DNA of 64,000 nt, from positions 52,000 to 115,999 of the forward strand of contig JAIUPA010000018.1 in NCBI GenBank assembly GCA_020161665.1. The letters are read 5' to 3'. The DNA comes from Pseudomonadota bacterium (GTDB taxonomy: Bacteria; Pseudomonadota; Alphaproteobacteria; Rhizobiales; Rhizobiaceae). The position numbers and the translations under genes were made by a program. The notes under the pieces are model-generated. The model ran no database searches, was not told where the DNA came from, and saw only the letters and a program-made list of their open reading frames with translations. Shown in pieces: positions 16,606 through 24,311 of the stretch (position 1 is the stretch's first letter; each line of letters starts with the position of its first letter).

Positions 16606-19600
16606 ATGAACCTTTCTGAACTTGAAGATTTCGCGGACGCACTGAAATCAAAATTCGCACTTCCGGGGTCTGCCTCGCCCGAAGATCAATTAAAGCCCGT
16701 CGTTGCGGATCTCTTTAAATCAGCAGGCGTTGGCTACGCTCTGACAGTCGAAACCAGAACCGAAACGCACCTGTCGGAACATAAGGTGCGCCCCGATATT
16801 GCGGTCTATGTTGGCGGCTTGATCTGCGGTTACATTGAATTGAAGGCCCCGGGGCTTGGGGCAGATGCACCCAGACTGGCCGGCAAGCACAACAAGGAAC
16901 AGTGGGGCAAGCTGAAAGGCCTGCCCAACCTCATATATACGGATGGGCGCGAATGGGCACTCTATCGCAGCGGCGAACGCCCGGACGGCCAACCGATTCT
17001 TCGCTTGCACGACGATCCGACCAGTAAAGGCAAAGCCGCTATCGTGCAGGCCGATGCAGACGGTCTGGAACGGCTGTTCCGCGATTTTCTAGGGTGGAAG
17101 CCCAGCGTTCCGCATAACCCATCTGGCCTTGCCAGATACCTTGCACCGTTGGCCCGCTTCCTGCGAACCGAGGTCGAGGCTGCGCTTGCTGTCACTGGGT
17201 CGGCAGTCGAACTTCTGGCCAACGAATGGCGACAGTTCTTCTTTCCCGATTCCGATAACAACAAGTTTTCCGATGCCTATGCCCAGACAGTGACCTATGC
17301 GATGTTGCTGGCCCGGCTGTCCGGTGCGGCGAAATTGGACCCGGTGGATGCCGCCAAGACGCTAGACAAGAACAACGGTCTGCTCGCCCGGACGCTTGAA
17401 TTGCTAGGCCAGAAGGAGGCGAAGGCAGAGCTTTCGGTTGGCTTCGAACTGTTGCAACGGTCGCTTGAAGCGCTGGACCCCCACGACTTCCTGAAGTCGA
17501 AGCCCGACCTGTGGCTATATTTCTATGAAGACTTCCTCGCGGCTTACGATCCCAAGCTGCGCAAGGATTACGGGGTCTACTACACCCCGCGCGAGGTCGT
17601 GGAATTGCAGGTTCGGTTGGCCAGCGAATTGCTGGAAAAGCGTTTTGGCAAGAAACTGGGTTTTGCCGATGACGGTGTGGTGTTCCTCGACCCTGCCGTA
17701 GGCACTGGCACCTATCCAGTCGCGGCGGTGAAGCATGGGCTGGAAAAGGTCAGCGCCCGATCCGGCCCCGGCGCTGTGCCTGCCCGCGCCCGCCAGATGG
17801 CCGAAAACATGCACGGTTTTGAGGTGCTGGTCGGCCCCTATGCCGTCGCCCATTTGCGACTGACGCAGGCATTGGAAGGCGCAATAAATAATGCCAAGGC
17901 GGCGGGAGAGCCGGATGAAAAGCTAGGCAAGCGGCTAAATATCTACCTCGCCGATACCTTGGAAAGCCCGAACCACGCTCCGCCGGGTGGACTTGATTTG
18001 ACTCATAAGGCGCTTACACAGGAACACGAGGCCGCACGCAAGGTAAAGCAGGGCGGCGATATCCTTGTTTGCCTCGGCAACCCTCCATACGACCGTCAGA
18101 CCATCGAAGAAGGTGACACGACAACCCAGCGTAAGGGTGGGTGGGTCCGGTTTGGCGATCAGGTCAAGGGTGGCGCCAAGCAGGAAGAGCAGGGCGCGCG
18201 AGCAATTTTCAAAGACTTCACTGACCCTGCTACAAAGGCCGGAGCGGGCGTCCATCTCAAGAACCTGTACAACGACTACGTCTATTTCTGGCGCTGGGCA
18301 TTGTGGCGCTTGTTCGAGCAGCAGACCTGCGGCGGTATCGTCACCTTCATCACCGCGTCCAGCTATCTGGCTGGGCCGGGCTTCGTGGGGGTCCGCGAGG
18401 TTATGCGGCGTACCTTCGATGAAATTTGGATTATCGACTTGGGCGGCGACAATCTAGGCACCCGCAAGACGCCGAACGTGTTCAACATTCAGACACCGGT
18501 TGCCATTGCCATTGGTGTTCGCGGAGCTACACCTACCCCCGACAAACCCGCCAAGGTCCGTTACGTTAAGATTGAAGGCTCGACCCGAGAAGACAAGCTA
18601 GCCCAGTTGGAGGCGATTTCGGAATTCACTGGGGTTACGTGGCGCGATTGCCAAGATGATTGGCACAAACCGTTCCTCCCTTCGGGAAAGGGAGACTACG
18701 CTGAGTGGCCTGAGATCGATTCCATTTTTCCACTTTCACTCAACGGTGCCCAGTTCAAACGTCATTGGCCGATAGGTGAGACGGTAGACGTCCTAAGCGC
18801 GCGATGGGCTAAGCTAGTCGGCGCAAAGGCTGATGAGCGGAAGAAACTCTTTCGCGAAACGGGTGGTTGGAAGATCACGAAGACCGTTAGAGACGATCTT
18901 CCGGGCGAAAAACAGCCACCTGTCATCTCACTTACTTCTGCTTCCGCAATGCCAGATGCAACGTCCTTCGCGTATCGTTCGTTCGACAAGCACTATGCGC
19001 TTTACGACTTCCGGCTAGGTGATCGCTTGCGTCCACCGCTATGGAGAATGCACGGTCAAACGCAGTTGTATTTTACCACCCTTCTTTCAAGCTCGCTAGG
19101 TGCTGGACAGGGCTTGGTCGCCTGTGCCGCTATACCAGACTTGCATCATTTCCGTGGTTCGTTCGGCGGAAAGGACGTGATTCCACTCTACCGCGATGCC
19201 GCCGGAACCGAACCGAACGTGACGGGAGGTCTGCTGGCGGCGCTAGCGTCTGTTTATGGTTCAGCGCCCACGGCAGAAGATGTTGCAGCCTACGTCTATG
19301 CCATCCTTGGTGGACAGTCCTACACGCGCCGGTTCTGGAACGAACTCGAAACCCCCGGGCCCCACGTTCCGATAACGAAAGACGGCAAGATTTTCGCCGA
19401 TACGGCGAAGCTGGGCCGAAAGCTGATTTGGCTGCACACCTATGCCGCGCGATTCCAAGATGTGAACCAAGGTGACGAGGTGCCAGCAGGCAAGGCCAAG
19501 ACGATTAAAGGCGTGTCGTCGGCCCCGGATCACTACCCCACGGAATATGCCTATGATCCAGCCAAGAGCGAAATCAACGTAGGGGATGGAAGATTCGGTC

Positions 19601-19980
19601 CAGTCGCCCCCGAGGTCTGGGATTTTGAAGTGTCTGGCCTCAAGGTCGTACAGTCTTGGCTGGGCTACCGAATGAAAAAACGCGCAGGCAAGAAATCGTC
19701 GCCGCTGGACAAAATCCGCCCGGACCATTGGACTGCGCGGATGAGTGATGAATTTCTGGAATTGCTATGGGTTCTGGAAGCGACACTCTCGATGGAGCCT
19801 GAACTAGAGAAGGCGCTCGACAAGGTTGTAGCGGGTACATGCTTCACGAGTGCCGAATTACCAACCCCAACACCCAAGGAACGCGAAGCGCCCGGAACCG
19901 TCAGCGCCGCAGGAGGGCTGCTAGGGTTGATGGGTGTCGAAGAAGATGATGGCGACGACGAAGATGACGACGACGAATGA
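16606..19980 (+). CDS. single-chain restriction-modification enzyme (PD-(D/E)XK nuclease + N6-adenine methylase, type IIG/ISP-like)
   Basis: A 1124-residue enzyme. Residues 1-~130 carry a nuclease-like motif, D64 in RPDIAVYVGG with E78-L-K80 in GYIELKAPG, fitting PD-(D/E)XK. A helical connector follows to about 320. The methylase part has motif I DPAVGTGTY (D362) and motif IV NPPY (N492), so it methylates adenine N6. From about 560 to 1080 is a target-recognition region like the C-terminal domain of type ISP enzymes (HHFRGSFGGKDVIPLYRD). No helicase motifs are present, unlike LlaBIII-type ISP enzymes. The very acidic tail (EEDDGDDEDDDDE) is odd. It should cut unmodified foreign DNA. Confidence 0.88.
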   Translation: MNLSELEDFADALKSKFALPGSASPEDQLKPVVADLFKSAGVGYALTVETRTETHLSEHKVRPDIAVYVGGLICGYIELKAPGLGADAPRLAGKHNKEQWGKLKGLPNLIYTDGREWALYRSGERPDGQPILRLHDDPTSKGKAAIVQADADGLERLFRDFLGWKPSVPHNPSGLARYLAPLARFLRTEVEAALAVTGSAVELLANEWRQFFFPDSDNNKFSDAYAQTVTYAMLLARLSGAAKLDPVDAAKTLDKNNGLLARTLELLGQKEAKAELSVGFELLQRSLEALDPHDFLKSKPDLWLYFYEDFLAAYDPKLRKDYGVYYTPREVVELQVRLASELLEKRFGKKLGFADDGVVFLDPAVGTGTYPVAAVKHGLEKVSARSGPGAVPARARQMAENMHGFEVLVGPYAVAHLRLTQALEGAINNAKAAGEPDEKLGKRLNIYLADTLESPNHAPPGGLDLTHKALTQEHEAARKVKQGGDILVCLGNPPYDRQTIEEGDTTTQRKGGWVRFGDQVKGGAKQEEQGARAIFKDFTDPATKAGAGVHLKNLYNDYVYFWRWALWRLFEQQTCGGIVTFITASSYLAGPGFVGVREVMRRTFDEIWIIDLGGDNLGTRKTPNVFNIQTPVAIAIGVRGATPTPDKPAKVRYVKIEGSTREDKLAQLEAISEFTGVTWRDCQDDWHKPFLPSGKGDYAEWPEIDSIFPLSLNGAQFKRHWPIGETVDVLSARWAKLVGAKADERKKLFRETGGWKITKTVRDDLPGEKQPPVISLTSASAMPDATSFAYRSFDKHYALYDFRLGDRLRPPLWRMHGQTQLYFTTLLSSSLGAGQGLVACAAIPDLHHFRGSFGGKDVIPLYRDAAGTEPNVTGGLLAALASVYGSAPTAEDVAAYVYAILGGQSYTRRFWNELETPGPHVPITKDGKIFADTAKLGRKLIWLHTYAARFQDVNQGDEVPAGKAKTIKGVSSAPDHYPTEYAYDPAKSEINVGDGRFGPVAPEVWDFEVSGLKVVQSWLGYRMKKRAGKKSSPLDKIRPDHWTARMSDEFLELLWVLEATLSMEPELEKALDKVVAGTCFTSAELPTPTPKEREAPGTVSAAGGLLGLMGVEEDDGDDEDDDDE

Positions 19981-20826
19981 TCGCTAATTTTCCATCCGCT
20001 GGTTCATCTAGCTTATGTCACCCAATGTGAGTCTCGAACCCAAACCGCATGGCCGTCGAGGTCGTTTAAGCGCATAGGCAGAAGCGGCGGACCCGAGCAA
20101 CCCCTCAGTTAGCCTCGCTGAAATGGGCGAATATCTCAACGCCAACTATTGTGAGGCACATTTCATCCGAACCGCCCAACCCGCCCGCCGCAGGCAGGGC
20201 GGGGCCGGGATGGTGGAGGATGAAATGGGCCGAGCGGCGTTTGAACCAAGGGAAGAGGACAACCTAACTCAAAACTGAAAAATCATTACCATCAAATATA
20301 ATCAGCAGGCTTGAAACCTATCACCCGCGCCCGATCCGGCTTGCAACCCCGACCAGCCGCCAAATCGGGCGCTGATCATAGTGCCTGTGTTTCAACGCGG
20401 TGCCCATCTCCATTGACGTTGATATGGCGTTTCAGATTTTCCGCCGTGAGCCAGAAGGAAAAGCCGGAAAATCGGGGAATAATATTTAAATGGGGTTTAT
20501 ATTCTTCTCTCTGGTTCCCGCCCCGTTCTCCACTCCCGGCTTAACCTCACCGGCTCCTCGCTGCGCTCGGACCAATGGGTAGCCTTCGTTTCGAACAGGT
20601 CAGGAACCAGCAAAGGGATGAGGGCAGGTTATTTAATTGAAAATATTATATTAAATCCTGTAGGAGATTTTCCACGCCATATTTTTCGCATGGTGAAAAT
20701 GCTCATACCTGTTGACGTGGGTAGTGTCCGGGCCTCTGGCCTTACACTTCGGAGACCGCCCCCCCGTCTCTGACACATACACATGGGCTGACGCCCCCCA
20801 TGGTTCTAACCAAGGAGCAGCCACCC
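19981..20826. other. 846-base stretch without a recognisable gene
   Basis: Several short frames occur on both strands but none has a good start site and coherent composition; the longest plus-strand one (20311-20544) has a mixed basic/Pro composition typical of chance. Two AT-rich patches lie near 20460-20510 and 20625-20690, against a GC-rich background. These could hold the promoter of the next gene, an RNA, or an element origin. I see no iterons. Confidence 0.4.
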
Positions 20827-21171
20827 ATGTCCTCTACCTCTGTCCTTTCGTCCGCATCAAATGCCACCATCAACGTCTTCGATACCGTCAGCAACACAGC
20901 CACCGCAGCCGCCAAGCTTATCAACGGCATTTCCACCGGAGCCGATATGTTCGAACGCATGATGACCGACATGGACCAGCGCCACGCAATGCGGTCCAAG
21001 CTGGACAATGCGGATTACGAGAGAGAGCTTCTATCCACTTATGCCGAGAAGATCAGCAGCCGCGAAAGCGCCTACCAGCGCAGGATGTCGGAAGATCCGC
21101 TTTTCGCAAAACTCTTCACGGAGAATTATTCAAAACTGGAAGCCTTGTTAAGTCCTTCGGTATCTGAATAA
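20827..21171 (+). CDS. orphan helical protein of the island
   Basis: A 114-residue protein from ATG 20827, nine bases after AAGGAG; an ATG at 20800 would include the binding site itself. The N-terminus is Ser/Thr/Ala-rich (SSTSVLSSASNATINVFDTV), followed by charged helical sequence with MFERMMTDMDQRHAMRSKL and YERELLSTYAEK. No family is recognised; the composition would suit a small structural or DNA-associated protein. It converges with the HGGxSTG gene across a shared terminator. Confidence 0.65.
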   Translation: MSSTSVLSSASNATINVFDTVSNTATAAAKLINGISTGADMFERMMTDMDQRHAMRSKLDNADYERELLSTYAEKISSRESAYQRRMSEDPLFAKLFTENYSKLEALLSPSVSE

Positions 21172-21178
21172 TGCCGAA

Positions 21179-21208
21179 AACCCTTATCGGAGAAATCCGA
21201 TTTGGGTT
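21179..21208. terminator. bidirectional terminator between convergent island genes
   Basis: A symmetric stem AACCC-TT-ATCGGA with TCCGAT-TT-GGGTT and a GAAA loop lies exactly between the plus-strand stop at 21171 and the minus-strand stop at 21211. A-rich and T-rich flanks make it usable in both directions. Confidence 0.7.
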
Positions 21209-21210
21209 AT

Positions 21211-21537
21211 TTATCTCAGATAGAAAATAATCTCATCCATTTCGTCAGGCCGCAATTTTAGACCCTGCCGTACTTTGTCCAGCAGCCGCAGAATACGGCT
21301 ATTTTCCGTGATCACCTTTAGCTGTTCCTCAGCCTCGGCGGAACGGTCGCCATGCTTCCAAGCATTTCGGTTACCTTTAGGTGCACCGGGATTGGTGCCG
21401 CCATGCATCCGGCATCGCCGTTTGCCTTTTACGGCAGGAGACCGGCATTCAGCACCCGACCGCGTTTTCGCTCCACAACGCGGCGCATTGGCGAGGTTTT
21501 CCGGTTGCATGGGATTGTCCGTTAAATCTTCCAACAC
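21211..21537 (-). CDS. HGGxSTG-type small Cys/His-motif protein
   Basis: A 108-residue protein with CGAKTRSGAECRSPAVKGKR then RCRMHGGTNPGAPKGNRNAW and KHG, the Cys/His pattern of small proteins named after their HGG motif, common in prophages and integrated elements. The four Cys/His residues could bind zinc. Function is unknown in the family. The C-terminal half is helical and charged. It is the last gene of the minus-strand island group, 117 bases after the DUF3631 gene. Confidence 0.8.
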   Translation of the reverse strand: MLEDLTDNPMQPENLANAPRCGAKTRSGAECRSPAVKGKRRCRMHGGTNPGAPKGNRNAWKHGDRSAEAEEQLKVITENSRILRLLDKVRQGLKLRPDEMDEIIFYLR

Positions 21538-21654
21538 ACCAGTTCCTTCCTTGGTTCAGGGCCATCAGAAGGGACAGAGTTGAACCCTTTCAGCCCCTTC
21601 CGAAATTGCCGCCACAAGCGCCACACCGCAACAATGGCTGATATCCTTGGGCCT

Positions 21655-23004
21655 TCAGCCTTTAGGTTCCGCAACGTCTTCTGAGGTGCCGCCACATGGC
21701 GACACTGCGGTTTCGTCCGCCACACTGGAAGCTACTGTTTTATTAGCGCTTTCCTGATTTGTGGCGTCTGTTTCGCTTGTTGCGTCTGCTTCGAGCGGAG
21801 GAAGGTAGCGCCTCCACGCATCATGGAATGATCCGCGCATATAGCCTTTCGGCGTCGAGCCGTTCGGCATTCTGATCGTAGACGACTTGATGCCATGCTC
21901 GCCGAGCATTCTCGCCAAAATGCGGGCATCCAGCTTCCTCCGTCCGAGATCGCCCCAAGGGGCTTCTTCGTCGGACAGCAGCTTGTCTAGCAGATCGGCA
22001 GTTGTCAGCCGATCTCTGTCTCCGAAGCAGGCCCGAATATCGGCCAGCAACTGGACGGGGAGAGAAGGCTTGTCATTGGCCTTTGCTGACCGCACCGCCT
22101 CTGTTGCGGCTTGCCGAGCCAAGGCGGGCCATTCGCCACCTGCAAGCTCTGCCACCGCCAGCAGCGGCCCCCATACGTCAGCGTTCCGATCAGCAATGCT
22201 ATCGGGTAGCAGCGGCTGGACCGTCGCTGCCAAAGTGGACATGCTTGCCGCCCATGCCGCCAGTTCGTCACACAAGGCACTGGCAGGCGGTTCATGCAGA
22301 TGAGGCCGGAAAGGTTCCACTTCCTCGCCCGGTCCCCGTTTCCTCATCCTGATGATGACCGACCGGCTCATGATCGTATCCGGCAGATTGCCGAGGCCAC
22401 CCAAGGCAACGGCGGCATAGGTCGAAAGTTGCTCCGTCAGCACTTTGCCCTTTTCCATGTAGCAGCGCCCGATCATTGCCCCACGTCGATAACCCGCATT
22501 AATCATCGCGCGCAGGTCTTCGTTGCCCCTTGCGTTGGGGCCGAAGATTGCATCGATTTCATCATATAGGACGGTAGGCCGGTTTTCCTGATCCGCGATC
22601 ATCCGCAGTATAAACGACGCCGATGAATTCACCGACAGCAATGGATTTGGCACGAGCAGCGCCGTGATTTCCAGCACCCGTGATTTTCCACTACCCGGCT
22701 CAGGGGACAAAACCGCAAGGCGTGGCGTGGAAAACCAAGCATCCATGAGGTGAGCATGGGCCACCCATAGCACATGCACGATGCTCGCCGTTTCGGACGG
22801 GTAGCATATGAAGCGGTTCGCGAAATCCCGAACGCGGTTCAGCAGGTCCGCGCCGTCGATGCTGACGACACCGGAGGTATCTCCTTCTGGCGTAATTTCC
22901 TCATTCGTGTTAGGTGAAAATGCCGGGTTAGAAGATTTGGCATCATCAGGGCCGGTGGCTGTTGGCGCAGCACCGGCTTTCTCATTTAGGTCCATACCGC
23001 TCAT
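21655..23004 (-). CDS. DUF3631 P-loop ATPase of the island
   Basis: A 449-residue protein. The Walker A motif PEPGSGKSR is at 101-109 and a Walker B-like RPTVLYDEIDAI at about 142-153, with ARGNEDLRAMINAGYRRGAM after it, as in DUF3631 proteins. Such proteins are typical of rhizobial and actinobacterial mobile elements and are thought to act in element replication, often in place of the helicase part of a primase-helicase. The N-terminal 50 residues are disordered (Pro, Thr, Glu). No primase domain is seen here. The start overlaps the AlpA-like stop by four bases, so the two are coupled. Confidence 0.85.
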   Translation of the reverse strand: MSGMDLNEKAGAAPTATGPDDAKSSNPAFSPNTNEEITPEGDTSGVVSIDGADLLNRVRDFANRFICYPSETASIVHVLWVAHAHLMDAWFSTPRLAVLSPEPGSGKSRVLEITALLVPNPLLSVNSSASFILRMIADQENRPTVLYDEIDAIFGPNARGNEDLRAMINAGYRRGAMIGRCYMEKGKVLTEQLSTYAAVALGGLGNLPDTIMSRSVIIRMRKRGPGEEVEPFRPHLHEPPASALCDELAAWAASMSTLAATVQPLLPDSIADRNADVWGPLLAVAELAGGEWPALARQAATEAVRSAKANDKPSLPVQLLADIRACFGDRDRLTTADLLDKLLSDEEAPWGDLGRRKLDARILARMLGEHGIKSSTIRMPNGSTPKGYMRGSFHDAWRRYLPPLEADATSETDATNQESANKTVASSVADETAVSPCGGTSEDVAEPKG

Positions 23005-23186
23005 GCTGCATCACCGCGTTCAATTAGCGCTTTGATGCTTTCAATCTTGACCAGCCGCCGTGAGCCGATCCGCATGGACAAGATTTGCCCCTTGGCGAGC
23101 ATGTCATAGATTTTGGTTCGTCCGAGACCGAGCATTTTGGCCGCTTCGGAGACGGAGCAAAGATATTGGTCGTTCATGGTTTTCAA
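23001..23186 (-). CDS. AlpA/Xis-like helix-turn-helix protein
   Basis: A 61-residue protein with CSVSEAAKMLGLGRTKIYDM then GQILSMRIGSRRLVKIESIK, the winged MerR-like fold of AlpA and excisionase proteins. In P4-like elements AlpA activates the integrase or helps excision. In this element the protein could bind the TGTTGGTA sites at both ends. It is coupled by ATGA overlap to the DUF3631 gene, suggesting that excision and replication are expressed together. Confidence 0.85.
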   Translation of the reverse strand: MKTMNDQYLCSVSEAAKMLGLGRTKIYDMLAKGQILSMRIGSRRLVKIESIKALIERGDAA

Positions 23187-23289
23187 TCCCTGCTCCCGGT
23201 CAACGCGATTTACGCTGGCTTACTGCGGGAGCGGACGAATACCTATGAACTTTCAACGAACATATCGCCCGGCAAGGTTCGGCAACCAG

Positions 23290-23922
23290 TTACCGGACAT
23301 TCCCGCGACCATTCACCAAAGCAGCAGCGTGGCGGTTAAGCTCTGTCTTTCCGGGTTCCTTGTCGTAGGTCTCGGAAAACCATTCGGCCATCAAATTTAC
23401 GATCTTGGCCTGCGCACCCCGCCCCATAGGAATGCCATCAGAAAACTTTCCTCTGACGTGAGCCTCTGCCTCCTCCCAATTCCATTCTGGAAGTCGCCCA
23501 CCCTTGTTTCTTGAACCAGAGAAGGAGGCACGGCGATTTTCGAGGTTCTGGTATGCGCGTTGGCTGACCGCCTCAAATCGTTCGTTGATCACTTTGAGCA
23601 TATCAGGCGGCAGCGGAACACCACGCCCTTGTTCAATCCTTATCTCCAAGTCCAGCAGATGGGCGGCTACAGCATCACGAACCAGAAGGAAGGCTTCCGG
23701 TGCCTCTGATATGGCAGAGACCCCGGAAACGGTTTGCCGAACGAATTGGTTGACGTTCTCCTCCGCAGCCCTCACGGCCTCACTGACCAAGCTATGCGGT
23801 ATAAACGCCGGATGTTCGACAGCGGAATAGATTTTGATGATCCGCATATTGAACACGTTCAGGGCTTTCGCCCGAAGCTCATTCAAACTTGCTTCGATGC
23901 TGTCAGTTGTCTTGCTATCCAT
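23290..23922 (-). CDS. orphan 210-residue protein of the island
   Basis: The protein is largely helical, with no signal peptide and no enzyme motif I know. The C-terminal third is basic and aromatic (NKGGRLPEWNWEEAEAHVRG). It is the first gene of the minus-strand group, 103 bases upstream of the AlpA-like gene, next to the right attachment site, so it could be a replication, mobilisation or regulatory protein. I cannot choose. Confidence 0.65.
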   Translation of the reverse strand: MDSKTTDSIEASLNELRAKALNVFNMRIIKIYSAVEHPAFIPHSLVSEAVRAAEENVNQFVRQTVSGVSAISEAPEAFLLVRDAVAAHLLDLEIRIEQGRGVPLPPDMLKVINERFEAVSQRAYQNLENRRASFSGSRNKGGRLPEWNWEEAEAHVRGKFSDGIPMGRGAQAKIVNLMAEWFSETYDKEPGKTELNRHAAALVNGRGNVR

Positions 23923-24057
23923 GCTTTACGGCTGGCCTCGGGGCTGAGATATGTGGGTGGAATGATTTTGATTGGGTGGGCTTCGCCCATGCAGCAAAAT
24001 GGCAACAGGAACGGTGAAAAGTCTTCATACAACGAAAATTATTCACCGCACCACCCG

Positions 24058-24208
24058 TTCACGGATGTTCGCCGTTATTCCGGTGCAGCCGCAGATTTTG
24101 TTGGTATATTTGTTGGCATTTGGGAATTTAGCCATAAAAATAGTAATTATATTTCAACAAGATAACGCACGAAATCGATGCCTCTTCTGGGCACCAAATT
24201 CCCGTTTC
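24058..24208. repeat. right end of the island: arm sites and attR
   Basis: TGTTGGTA at 24099-24106 and TGTTGGCA at 24111-24118 copy the spacing of the two forward sites at the left end (14099 and 14111, both 12 apart). A second shared motif, GTTCACGGA(T/C)GTTCG, occurs near 24056-24070 and 14004-14019. The attR core at 24181-24202 is the displaced 3' end of tRNA-Leu. No gene is seen in the 389 bases 23923-24311 apart from these sites and the terminator at 24235. Confidence 0.75.
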
Positions 24209-24234
24209 AGATCGCTCATGCGGTGCTGGAAACA

Positions 24235-24265
24235 CAAAAAGCCCGGTTTTACCGGGCTTTTTTGT
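24235..24265. terminator. terminator outside the right attachment site
   Basis: GCCCGG/CCGGGC stem at 24241-24257 with T-run on the plus strand and A-run before it on the other, so it works in both directions. It ends feoB transcription now and probably ended the tRNA-Leu transcript before the island inserted. Confidence 0.85.
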
Positions 24266-24311
24266 TGCCTGAAATCAGGCATTCATAACGGTGGATTTCG
24301 GCTCTCAGCCT

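Larger units (their letters stand above)
13972..24202. mobile_element. 10.2 kb integrated island in tRNA-Leu (satellite-like or mobilizable element)
   Basis: The element is bounded by a perfect 22 bp direct repeat of the tRNA-Leu 3' end (13972-13993 and 24181-24202). Outside it, feoB follows directly on the right. Contents from left to right: element terminator, integrase with arm-type repeats, a secreted orphan, an XRE regulator, a single-chain restriction-modification enzyme, an empty AT-richer stretch, an orphan, and a minus-strand group of HGGxSTG protein, DUF3631 ATPase, AlpA-like regulator and a 210-residue orphan. No conjugation or virion gene is seen, so transfer would need a helper, as in P4-like satellites or mobilizable islands. 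Confidence 0.9.

Noticed and set aside
20311..20544. A 77-codon frame in the island gap
   Set aside because: No ribosome-binding site; Pro/Arg-rich composition suggests chance.
20712..21167. A 151-codon frame overlapping the orphan at 20827
   Set aside because: His/Arg-rich shadow of the gene in the other frame, which has the better start site.
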